Shown here: piece after piece, positions 1 through 8,271 of the stretch | Position numbering within the stretch: the stretch's first letter is position 1 | Layout: each line of letters opens with the position of its first letter | Origin: Mitosporidium daphniae | Lineage: Eukaryota > Microsporidia | Length of the DNA: 21,918 bases | Direction of reading: 5' to 3' | NCBI RefSeq assembly: GCF_000760515.2 | Contig: NW_013546142.1 | Span: forward strand, 1 to 21,918 | The notes under the pieces: model-generated | Databases searched by the model: none | Seen by the model: the letters and a program-made list of their open reading frames with translations, nothing else | Told to the model about the DNA's origin: nothing | Program-made: the position numbers and the translations under genes

Positions 1-2
1 TT

Positions 3-704
3 CCCGTTTCCGCTTTTGTAAAGTGTGCCCAGAAATTTAAGCCGCTATTTAACACTCGCCTCGACACTTCCAGATCTGTGTGCCCCTCTGCAAATCTTTT
101 CGAAGTGTATCTCAATCAAATCATAACCGGTTTCGAAATCCATTTTTGCTCAACTTTGCCATCAATCCAACTGCTATTGCCGATGATAAAGTCTCTTTTG
201 GATCTGATATACACCGACTCCTTTGTATTGCAAGGTCGAAAGCCGGAAATCTTCTCCCTTTCTTTTGTGTTTATCGCTTTGTACGCATATTTTACTTTGC
301 CATCTGAGCTGCATAATTTATGCACCAAAGCTTGCAAGCCAAATTTAGTCACGAAAAGATGGGTTTTGCTTTGTTTTGATGAGATTTCAAATTTTCTCGT
401 AAAATCCTTTTCCATTCTCAAAGTGCATACCCACCATTTGGATCCCTATCACTTTTTGGTTTATTTACCTTCCTTGCTCAAGTTTGTTCCACTTGTGTCC
501 TACTGCCTTCTGCATCATGCCATTGCAGCATCTCCCAAAAAGGAATCAAACCCTCGCTCTCGCTATGTTCAAAAATTGAAATGGCCCAAGAATGGGTTGC
601 CAACCTCTGCTCAAACTCTTCACCTGTTACATTGGTGTCAACTAGATCTTTGGCGACGGGCCCTTCATGTTCTTTCCCACCTGATTATACGCATGTTCAA
701 ATAA
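3..704 (+). CDS. 3' part of a gene entering from the left edge; possible cyclin-H-like protein
   Basis: The frame is open from base 3, so the start lies outside the window. The first half (after SVCPSANLFEVYLNQ) is helical and resembles the second cyclin fold of cyclin H/C: a segment containing LLPMIKSLLDLIYTDSFVLQ is followed by a hydrophobic helix, as in the cyclin H region around LTDAYLLYTPSQIAL. If correct, it would partner CDK7 in TFIIH/CAK, but the match is from memory and weak. The 3' end is uncertain. The frame stops at 702-704, but a 34-nt GT...CAG segment at 495-528 looks like the mini-introns seen elsewhere here and would move the stop to 577-579. Another frame stays open to 808. 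The gene converges on G6PI at 885. Confidence 0.4.
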   Translation, partial: PVSAFVKCAQKFKPLFNTRLDTSRSVCPSANLFEVYLNQIITGFEIHFCSTLPSIQLLLPMIKSLLDLIYTDSFVLQGRKPEIFSLSFVFIALYAYFTLPSELHNLCTKACKPNLVTKRWVLLCFDEISNFLVKSFSILKVHTHHLDPYHFLVYLPSLLKFVPLVSYCLLHHAIAASPKKESNPRSRYVQKLKWPKNGLPTSAQTLHLLHWCQLDLWRRALHVLSHLIIRMFK

Positions 705-863
705 GATATTTGCTGCTTAATAACGCCACACTGTCCATCATATCAAATTTTACTATTGCTGGCATTAATTCCCTGGCAAGTTCGTTCAAAGCCAATATGA
801 CGCTTTAAGGCTTCTGAAGTTGGCATCAAAGGAGAACTGTGTTCCAAATTTAGCCCTGAAATT

Positions 864-869
864 TTTATT
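864..869 (-). terminator. polyadenylation signal of the G6PI gene
   Basis: AATAAA on the minus strand lies 15 nt past the G6PI stop codon (885-887). This implies a very short 3' UTR, as for other genes here. Confidence 0.5.
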
Positions 870-884
870 CCTTAATAAGCGGTT

Positions 885-2624
885 TCAGTTACTTTGAGCT
901 CTTCTCTTTAAAACATGAGCCATCAAAGCGCAAGTGGAGGAATCAGCATGTGGGCCGACCGTGCCTTTTACTAATTCGGCATCAATGGCGGTGGCAAGGG
1001 TCTTTCCTAATTCAACACCCATTTGATCATAAGAATTGATATTCCATACATGGCCCTGGACAAAAATCTTGTGCTCATAGGCTGCAATCAGACAGCCAAG
1101 CACCTCGGGGGTTAGTTCGTCATAAAGGAAGACGGTGGTTGGACGGTTTCCCTTGAAAGCCTTATGAGGATTCTGCGAAGACGGCAAAGACACGGGTGAA
1201 AAGTTATTCTCAGCATCATAGCAGTTTCCCATCATCATCGCCTCGGCTTGGGCCAGCATGTTAGCAACCAAAACCTGGCGGTGGCGGTCATGGGATTCCA
1301 AATGAACAGAAGGATGACGAGGCGCAAAGATTCCACCAATCAGATCACAAGAGATAATATTTGTGCCCTGATGCAAGAGTTGATAAAAGGCATGCTGGCC
1401 ATTGGTTCCGGGCTCACCCCACACGACAGGCCCGGTCTTCCAATTTACATACACATCTTCTCCTGTGGACACCATTTTGCAAGCGCTTTTTCCATTGGAC
1501 TCCATGTCTGCTTGCTGGAGGTATTTTGGGAACAGGCCCAAGTTTTGCTCATAAGGCAAAATGGCAAGCGAATTCAGATTCATAAAGTTGTTGTACCAGA
1601 TTCCAAGAGCCGCCATAAGGATTGGAATGTTTTCTTCCAATGGAGCCTCTAAAAAGTGCTTGTCCATAGCTCGGGCACCGGCCAATAGACGCTCAAAATT
1701 TTGATAGCCTATGGCAATTGAAATTGACAAGCCAACTGCGGACCAAAGAGAGTAACGGCCACCAACCCAATCCCAAAATTTAAAGATGTGCAAGTCGTCC
1801 ACTTGGATGCCGAATGCTTTTACAGCTGGTTCGTTTGTCGATACTGCCACAAAATGGTGTCCAATTGCACTTTGGTTTCCGTTGCACGATGAAAGGAACC
1901 AGGAGCGAGCGGTCTGCGCATTTAGCATCGTTTCGGCCGTGGTAAAAGTCTTTGAAACAATAATGAAAAGCGTGGTTTCCGGATCGCACTTTGCTAACGC
2001 TGCTTCCATGTCAGCTCCATCAACATTTGAGACATAGTAGATACTGAGTTTTGGGTTGATCAAGTGAGCCAAAGCGCCGCTTACCATTTTTGGCCCAAGA
2101 TCAGATCCTCCAATTCCGATATTAACAATGGAGGTGATTGGCCGTCCAGTATGTCCCAACCATGTACCTGCATTAACAGCATCAGAAATGGCCTTCATTT
2201 TTTTTAGCTCTGCAGAGATCATTGGTCCAAGATCAACTTTGGATCCGCTGACCTCGGCGAAAAAGGAGGGTGACTCTCTTGAGAGTGCTCTTAACGCCAC
2301 ATGAAGGACGGAACGGCCCTCAGTGGAATTTATAGGTGCACCGGCAAACATGGCGTCACGGGCAGACTCAATCTTGGCTTCCTTTAATAGAGAGATAAGT
2401 GCAGACTTGATTTCATCTGTGATCATGTTTTTGGAGTAATCCACATACAACTCATTGGCCCCTGGTAGCTGGAGAGAAACCGCATATTTGCTAGAACGTG
2501 AGGGATCCTCATGGAAGAGTTGAGGCATAAAAAGTTTGCCCTTACTTAAGGTTTCGAGAATCTTCCAGCTTGGATAAGAAGTAGGCGAAGCCGTCGTCGG
2601 AACGTTAGATGCCACCGATGTCAT
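885..2624 (-). CDS. glucose-6-phosphate isomerase
   Basis: Interconverts glucose-6-phosphate and fructose-6-phosphate in glycolysis/gluconeogenesis in the cytosol. The protein is 579 aa, the usual length of the eukaryotic enzyme, and is read without introns. Visible sites: phosphosugar-binding SKTFTTAETM (224-233), WDWVGGRYSLWSAVG (284-298, with Arg290), catalytic Glu404 in WGEPGTNGQH, His411, and the C-terminal signature around 523-541 (HVWNINSYDQMGVELGK) ending in the active-site Lys541. The start is the first ATG (2622-2624); the frame is open a little further upstream but has no ATG there. A zinc-finger gene lies upstream in the same orientation. The 3' end converges on the leftmost gene. 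Family assignment is certain. Confidence 0.97.
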   Translation of the reverse strand: MTSVASNVPTTASPTSYPSWKILETLSKGKLFMPQLFHEDPSRSSKYAVSLQLPGANELYVDYSKNMITDEIKSALISLLKEAKIESARDAMFAGAPINSTEGRSVLHVALRALSRESPSFFAEVSGSKVDLGPMISAELKKMKAISDAVNAGTWLGHTGRPITSIVNIGIGGSDLGPKMVSGALAHLINPKLSIYYVSNVDGADMEAALAKCDPETTLFIIVSKTFTTAETMLNAQTARSWFLSSCNGNQSAIGHHFVAVSTNEPAVKAFGIQVDDLHIFKFWDWVGGRYSLWSAVGLSISIAIGYQNFERLLAGARAMDKHFLEAPLEENIPILMAALGIWYNNFMNLNSLAILPYEQNLGLFPKYLQQADMESNGKSACKMVSTGEDVYVNWKTGPVVWGEPGTNGQHAFYQLLHQGTNIISCDLIGGIFAPRHPSVHLESHDRHRQVLVANMLAQAEAMMMGNCYDAENNFSPVSLPSSQNPHKAFKGNRPTTVFLYDELTPEVLGCLIAAYEHKIFVQGHVWNINSYDQMGVELGKTLATAIDAELVKGTVGPHADSSTCALMAHVLKRRAQSN

Positions 2625-2866
2625 GTTGGTAAAATAAAAATCCAAATTTGATGATCGACCTTTGATTTCACTTATCGATGCGATTCATTTTGCGAGTGCA
2701 ATTACGATGACTTTGGTATCACGCTTTTAAATTCAAATTTGGAAGCTTTTTATGGAAAGTGAAACTTGCCAATAAATTGTGGTACAACTGGCCTCCACCT
2801 CACCATGGTCTTCGAATTTGGACCGCCATTAAACGTTTCCACGTTTCAACTGATCGGCTCACTGTA

Positions 2867-2880
2867 AATAAAATTTTATT
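2867..2880. terminator. palindromic polyadenylation signal AATAAAATTTTATT
   Basis: A perfect 14-nt palindrome reading AATAAA on both strands. It starts 4 nt past the stop codon of the minus-strand zinc-finger gene (stop 2885-2887). The same 14-mer recurs at 12194-12207 between two convergent genes. Confidence 0.5.
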
Positions 2881-2884
2881 CTCG

Positions 2885-3265
2885 CTATCGTCTGGATTTG
2901 TTCAGGTGTATCTTTTCATGCCGTGCAAGTCTAGAGATGGAGGGGAAGATTTTGTCGCAACCCTTTGCCCGGCATATATGCACCCTGCATTGTTTCTTGC
3001 TTTCTTTGTACGCCGCATTTTGGTTCGTTATAATTTGGGAAAGCAATGAATCAACCATGGGATTGTTGCTTGGTATTTCTTTTGAAGAGTGTGTAATCCC
3101 GGAAAGAAATAAAAGTGCATCTACAGCCTCTTCAGGGGAATCCATTCGAACGGCCAATGGCGCTAACCGCTTTATCGAAAACGGAGGGGACGAAGATGGC
3201 GTTGGCGACCAGCTGTTGAATAACATGGGCTTGAGCAGCAGCATATTGCGTTCTTGGGTCGTCAT
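2885..3265 (-). CDS. small protein with a single C-terminal C2H2 zinc finger
   Basis: 126 aa, starting at ATG 3263-3265. The only recognisable domain is at the C terminus: C-x4-C-x12-H-x3-H (CRAKGCDKIF ... RLARHEKIH), a TFIIIA-type finger with the usual Phe and Leu core positions, followed by a basic tail (NKSRR). The rest is Ser/Pro-rich at first and then mildly helical, with no known domain. One finger alone is a weak DNA reader, so it could be a small transcription factor or a nucleic-acid/protein-binding adaptor. An additional upstream exon is possible but none was seen. It is divergent from the PP2A B55 gene with about 240 nt between the two starts. A plus-strand frame over the same bases (2898-3314) is judged a shadow. 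Confidence 0.65.
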   Translation of the reverse strand: MTTQERNMLLLKPMLFNSWSPTPSSSPPFSIKRLAPLAVRMDSPEEAVDALLFLSGITHSSKEIPSNNPMVDSLLSQIITNQNAAYKESKKQCRVHICRAKGCDKIFPSISRLARHEKIHLNKSRR

Positions 3266-3506
3266 TGCTAGTTTGGATGCTTTTGATCACAAAATTAGCT
3301 TAATGATCCTATAATTTTGGGCGACGTGTGAGTGGTCCTCTGCTGGACCAATGTTGCAGGAGCGATAGGAATTGCTGAACCAATTCCATGGCATGACCAA
3401 TTAAGGTTAATTAAAATTACAGTCGACTTAAATTTTACAACTTTATATTTAAATTTACAACTTGGCAACCAGATAGAGCAGATAAAACAGAGGACAACAC
3501 GACCTG
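3266..3506. promoter_or_regulatory. divergent promoter region, zinc-finger gene / PP2A B55
   Basis: 241 nt between two divergent starts. Bases 3405-3460 are strongly AT-rich and contain TTAAATTTTACAACTTT (3428-3444); the same 17-mer recurs upstream of the DnaJ gene at 14430-14446. No TATA element can be assigned with confidence. Confidence 0.4.
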
Positions 3507-5024
3507 ATGATTTTTATGCAAAGGAAGCCAGCGGCCCATTCCGGAAAAGACAATGGGCTATTTTCTTGCTCTTCAACATCGACAAATAATGAAGGTGCAT
3601 CTTCTCTTTCATGGAAATTTTCGCAATGCTTTGGCGAAAGATCCGAGTCCATCGTCAATGGTTTAATTTGGATCACAATTACCCTTTAGCTGACATTATT
3701 TCTGCCCTTGAGTTTGACGAGACCGGGGCATATTTGGCTACCGGTGATCGCGGAGGTCGTGCTGTAATTTTCAAGGACACCCCCACAGGGTATGCGTTTT
3801 TTGCAGAGTTCCAATCCCATGAGCCAGAATTTGATTATTTGAGAAGTGTCGAAATCGACGAACAGATTAATCGGATTAAATGGTGCAAGCAGTCAACGAG
3901 TAGGGATTTATTTCTGCTGACGACAAATGGTACCTTTTTGTGTTGTGGTTTATTGTAGACACAATAATAAAGCTCTGGAAAATTTCCAACAGACGCTCTG
4001 CGCGGTCGACTGCCTCTTCTTCTTCTTCATGTACTGCGGCAGACAGATTTGTTCCCGTTCATCAAAACTCTTATAAAGGGTCGCACTTGTTCCATATCAA
4101 CTCGATATCTCCAAACATTGATGGTCTCACATTTCTGTCCGCAGATGACCTGAAGATCACTCTTTGGCAGTTGGAAAATCCAAAAGCATTTATTTCCATG
4201 GTTGATTTGAGACCACAACCGATGGACGATATCCAGCAGGTGATCACAACGGCCATATTTCATCCACAATATACATATCAATTTCTATATGCAACCTCTC
4301 GGGGTATTATCCGAATTTGCGACACAAGGGTGTCCTCTCTGTGTGAGAGTTCTGGAGGTTATTTTACCCAACGTTTACTTTAGTGACGTTAAACAAGTGG
4401 AAACATGACGAGGACCGACATGACCCATTGAATGTGGACCGAAATCAGCCAATTCTTTTCGGGGACCTTTTTTCTACCATTTCAGACGCCAAATTTTCTC
4501 CTTGTGGAAGATATGTGCTTGCCAGAGACTTCCATTCCCTTCAACTTTGGGACACACACAAGCTAAACAGGCCGGTGGTTGACATTCCGATACCACCAGA
4601 TGTCTCAACTCGAAAACAGGTGCAGAACAAACTCCTGGACTGGTATGCAACTGAGGCCATCTTTGAGGACAAGTTTGAGTGCGGCTTTGATGGCACATCC
4701 AGGTTTGTGTACATTTGATGCTGCTTTTGCATATTTTCCATTTATTGTGTTTTCCTTGTTTTCTCGCATTAACCCTGCCCCAGATATATTCATACCGGTG
4801 CCTACAACAACATGAACTTCATTTTTGACTTGGAGGGCAATTTGGTGTCTTCGATTTTTTCGGATAAAAGCATTTTTGAGCAGAAAAAAGCGGCTCAAGC
4901 TGCTTCTCCGCCAGAGAAGGCATTTTCTTTTTCCAAAAAGGTGGTCACTAGTGTATGGAACCCAAAGGGAAACTCTATTGCCTCTGCGGCAGCGAATAAC
5001 TTATTTATATTCCGAACTATCTAG
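3507..5024 (+). CDS. PP2A regulatory subunit B, B55/PR55 family (WD40 propeller)
   Basis: Substrate-selecting B subunit of protein phosphatase 2A, which acts in mitotic exit and other phosphatase signalling. Exons are 3507-3660, 3690-3929, 3959-4357, 4384-4702 and 4784-5024, giving 450 aa. The introns are 29, 29, 26 and 81 nt, all GT...AG, and all keep the family alignment. Family hallmarks in order: WKFSQCFGE near the N terminus, [91 protein letters not shown], and the C-terminal [20 protein letters not shown]. The N terminus upstream of WKFSQ (about 35 residues, Ser/Asn-rich) is not conserved, so ATG 3516 is an alternative start. It converges on MUS81. Confidence 0.95.
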
Positions 5025-5170
5025 TCCATATAAGTAATGATAACGAAGATAAATATGTACGCTTTGTATATACCTATCTGAACCCTCTATCGTGATATGC
5101 CTACTGTGGACAACATCTGCTTGCATTGGTGGTGTGGACTCTTCCTTTAAAAGTGGAGTTTAATAATAAA

Positions 5171-6143
5171 TCAAGATCTGTACACCGAAGAATACACAAG
5201 ACTGGAGCTCTTTTCGCCCAGTCGGCGTCCATTGGGAAGGCTCACATTGGCCAAAAGAAATTCTGCCTCTGCTTCACACACACACCTTGCCTCATCAAAC
5301 GCAAGCCATAGACTTTGGTTAGAATCGATCGTACCTTTGAAGGGTGGGATATTTCCTGGCTATTGCCTTTGCCTTTTCTGGCGAAATGGAATGGATACAA
5401 CACAACTGGGAGCAATAGATATCCCCCAGGGTCAGGCCGCTTCTCCTTCCATGTTTTTTGGAAAAGATCTGGAACAGCGAAACACCTTCGACTACATTTC
5501 CAGAGTGCACAGAAACAGGCAATCCCCCGGGATTTCCTGACAATTCTGGAAAAGCGGATGGTTCTGGCTTGATTTTGATTGACTTTTGATGCAGAGATCC
5601 TTTAATCCACCGAGTCATTGCAATCAAAAACAAGACGGTCTCCTCAAAGGAAGAGGTCCTTTGGATCAGGAACTTGTCATGGATCATTGTGCTTGACAAA
5701 ATCGAATAAAGCGATTTTTGGGTATGGATACGGGCAGATGGTGTTGCCTTCAACGAAAGCGAGAGATTTTCAATCACATATATGACTTTGCCTATCCCAG
5801 AATTGTGAATTCTTGCCTAAATAAAATTGGTGCCAACTGAAAAACCTTTTGCTCGTCGTATCGCCCATCAATAATACTGGAGTATAAATCGTTTTCTCGC
5901 TTTCTCTCAACCAAATAGTCAAGTACAATTTCAACTGGATTTTCTACCGCTAACTATTAATCCCACATGTTCACCTTTCTCCCTACATAGCCACAAAAAA
6001 TCTCCAATGGGAAGCGTTCGCATTGAATATGCAATATTATGGGCAGCTAGAGTGGTTTGCAGCGTAAGCAATGCGCCTCTCTGTAAGCACGCTTCCCTCT
6101 GGTCAATAACAAGAATCAAATCATAATTGCCATAAGCAAGCAT
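5171..6143 (-). CDS. MUS81: MUS81-type structure-specific endonuclease, catalytic core only
   Basis: Subunit of the MUS81-EME1 nuclease that cuts 3' flaps, stalled forks and joint molecules. Minus-strand exons are 6143-5975, 5949-5846, 5816-5335 and 5312-5171, giving 298 aa. Introns are 25, 29 and 22 nt. The XPF/ERCC4 nuclease site is intact: D14/E17 in IDQRE, GDFLW (47-51) and ERKRENDL (71-78, the ERKxxxD motif). The C-terminal half matches the MUS81 helix-hairpin-helix region ([52 protein letters not shown]). The usual N-terminal helix-hairpin-helix and winged-helix part (over 200 aa in animals and yeasts) is missing. The first ATG is 2 codons before the nuclease fold, and NOP53 ends only 47 nt upstream. 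Confidence 0.92.
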
Positions 6144-6186
6144 AAAGTCTTGCAGAAATAAGTTTGCGATGAAAATTTTAATTTAA

Positions 6187-6200
6187 AGGGTTAGGGTTGG
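6187..6200 (-). promoter_or_regulatory. telobox-like motif upstream of MUS81, overlapping the NOP53 stop
   Basis: On the minus strand this reads CCAACCCTAACCCT: two telomeric units that include the NOP53 stop codon (TAA, 6191-6193) and sit about 45-55 nt before the MUS81 ATG. In fungi and plants AACCCTAA boxes bind Tbf1/TRF-like factors in promoters. That function here is inferred. Confidence 0.35.
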
Positions 6201-7192
6201 CTGCCAACAGCCAGTGATTTAACAGCAGCGGCCTGTTCAAAGTTTTTATACGACCTTTTTTCGTATTTTCGCAACGAATACTTTCGCTTTTTGAGCGAAG
6301 GCACTCTAACCTCAACAAGACGGTTTTGTTGTAATTTCTTGAACTGGTCAACAAATGGTGCCGTGGCTGAGCATTCGATAGCTCTCAATGAAGAGGGGAT
6401 TTCCGAGTTCAGGAAAACTGGGAAAATCGGCTTTTCGAACTTTTTAACGTCCTTTCCGAATTTTTTGGGTTCTCGCTTAGATTTTGGTTTGAGCAAGATT
6501 TGAGAAGATAGCTTTTCGATGTTGTCGATTTGGAAATTCAACTTTTTAAGTTCTTTCTTCCTGATTGCATTTTGGATGCACTCTCGTTCTCGTCGGCGTG
6601 CAGCCTTTTTTGATTGTGAAATACGCTGGCTTTGTCTAGATACGGATGGTGAAGAGCTATCTGTGGGATTTTGACACTCAATTAGAGGCTCATTGTCTGC
6701 ACTCTGGCCAGCACCAGATGAAGGCATTTGCAGATCTGCTGCTGGAGTGATGGGCAAGCAAATCCGGGTGTTTTTGGCGTGTGAAAAAAGCTCCTTATTT
6801 GATTTTCTTCCAACTTCTCTAATAAGAGCCATTGCCAATGCCTCTTTATGATGTTTTTTTGAGGGATTATATGAAGCGCCAGGGTGCAAGGCTTCAGGGA
6901 TCGTTCTTTGGACCAGTGGGGCTTTAAATACAGTATCGGAGCTAGATGTAGGTTTAGTGACACAGTTCCAAATATCTGTAATTGTGGGTTTGATCGGTGC
7001 AACCTTGATGGGCTTCCCCAAGTCCTTGGAATTTTTTTGCTTCTTAGGCTTGTTAGATGCAGATCTAGCATGGATGAGAGCAGGTGTAGATGATTGAGCA
7101 CGGCAAATTTCCTCGATTCTCAAGCATTTTTTTGAATGCAAAGATGCTTTTGAGGGATCGCCCTGTTTGTCAATAAAAAAGGCCGTTTCCAT
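6191..7192 (-). CDS. NOP53: ribosome biogenesis protein NOP53 (PICT1/GLTSCR2 family)
   Basis: 60S assembly factor that recruits the Mtr4-exosome to trim the ITS2-containing foot. 333 aa from ATG 7190-7192, no introns. Family landmarks: FFID (5-8), matching the arch-interacting motif (LFxVD) that contacts Mtr4; TDIW (72-75); GASYNP (105-110); a long basic helical middle; and the conserved C-terminal block FVDQFKKLQQNRLVEVRVPS ... KKRKYSLRKYEKRSYKNF. Homologues carry roughly 60-90 residues before the arch motif, and these are absent here. The open frame upstream has no ATG, and no upstream exon was found. It is divergent from PCNA with a 123-nt shared promoter, and head-to-tail with MUS81. Confidence 0.9.
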   Translation of the reverse strand: METAFFIDKQGDPSKASLHSKKCLRIEEICRAQSSTPALIHARSASNKPKKQKNSKDLGKPIKVAPIKPTITDIWNCVTKPTSSSDTVFKAPLVQRTIPEALHPGASYNPSKKHHKEALAMALIREVGRKSNKELFSHAKNTRICLPITPAADLQMPSSGAGQSADNEPLIECQNPTDSSSPSVSRQSQRISQSKKAARRRERECIQNAIRKKELKKLNFQIDNIEKLSSQILLKPKSKREPKKFGKDVKKFEKPIFPVFLNSEIPSSLRAIECSATAPFVDQFKKLQQNRLVEVRVPSLKKRKYSLRKYEKRSYKNFEQAAAVKSLAVGSQP

Positions 7193-7315
7193 TGCAAGTG
7201 GAGCTTTTCGGCTATTTGTCAAAAAATAAATTCAACGCACAAAATTACAAAATAACAACCCTAATTTGAATTGAGCAGCTTTGCATATTGCAATTTTTAT
7301 CAATTTTCCAGGTGC
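7193..7315. promoter_or_regulatory. bidirectional promoter, NOP53 / PCNA
   Basis: Only 123 nt separate the two start codons. The stretch is AT-rich and carries an AACCCTAA telobox at 7257-7264, about 52 nt before the PCNA ATG. Shared regulation of a ribosome-biogenesis gene and a replication gene is plausible but inferred. Confidence 0.45.
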
Positions 7316-8160
7316 ATGTTGGAGGCAAAGTTATCTGATTCTCAAGTCTTCAAAAGGATTGTTGAGGCCATTAAGGACCTCGTAAACGAGGCAAACTTTG
7401 ACTGCAATCCCTCTGGAATCACGCTTCAAGCTATGGATTCTACCCATGTGGCCCTGGCCACGTTGCTTATGCGTGCTGACGAGTTTGAAAGCTTCAGATG
7501 CGATCGCAATATCCCGCTTGGCATCAACTTGTCGTCGCTTACCAAGATCCTGAAAAGCGCCAATGCATCTGACTCCATCACGCTCAGGGCCAAAGACTCT
7601 GGCGACTCATTAAGCCTGATGTTCGAATCTCCAAGTAATCATTGCGCATGCTTTTATTTGTATAGACGAAGACCGTACGTGTGAATATGACCTCAAACTG
7701 ATGGCGTTGGATACCGAGCATTTGGGCATTCCAGAGCAACCCTACGATGCCATGATTGGGATGAATTCGAACGAGTTCCAGAGAATTGTTAGAGACCTTT
7801 ATTCGCTGAGCGAATCAGGTATGTTTGACACACACGTAATGCCCCCGCCCTCTAGTAAATATTTCAGTCAGCTCGGAGCATATAAAGTTTGAGGCCAAAG
7901 GCGAAATCGGATCCGGCTCGATTTCTCTTAAACCCAGAGACACCGTTGACAAGGATAAAGAGGCCGTCAATCTTTCTGTATCAAAAAACGCATTTACAAC
8001 GCTTTCGTTAAAGTTTCTTTCCATCATCTCCAAGGCATGCCCTCTTTCTGACCGCGTTATTATTGGAATTTGCGAAGAACAGCCTGTTTCGATTGAATTC
8101 AAAATTGGTCAGCATGGATACCTCCGTTATTACTTGGCTCCCAAAGTTGGCGAAGAATAA
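7316..8160 (+). CDS. PCNA: proliferating cell nuclear antigen (sliding clamp)
   Basis: Homotrimeric DNA sliding clamp for replicative polymerases and repair factors in the nucleus. Exons are 7316-7634, 7666-7818 and 7856-8160, giving 258 aa; introns are 31 and 37 nt. The alignment to human PCNA is gapless through residue 170 ([29 protein letters not shown]), including the interdomain connecting loop that binds PIP-box partners. The second acceptor was set at 7853-7855 because a downstream AG (7867) would delete four residues that this choice restores exactly. Residue 164 is Ser (TCG), whereas nearly all eukaryotic PCNAs have the ubiquitin/SUMO acceptor Lys. The stop codon overlaps an AATAAA. 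Confidence 0.97.
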
Positions 8161-8161
8161 A
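8156..8161 (+). terminator. polyadenylation signal overlapping the PCNA stop codon
   Basis: AATAAA contains the PCNA stop TAA (8158-8160). The gap to the convergent AP-1 gamma gene is 111 nt. Confidence 0.45.
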
Positions 8162-8271
8162 TTGTCACCTGTTTTAAATTTTAAACGCACTTTGGGTTGT
8201 ATTTATTCGGTCCGTCGGGGTTCCACATGTTGTATGGACAACAAAATGATTTAAAAATACAAAATTTAATA

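Noticed and set aside
2898-3314. 138-codon plus-strand ORF
   Set aside because: It is antisense to the C2H2 zinc-finger gene, and its composition (Cys, Phe, Trp clusters) fits a shadow frame.
7819-7867. 49-nt version of the second PCNA intron
   Set aside because: It deletes four residues relative to all PCNAs; the acceptor at 7853-7855 gives a gapless alignment.
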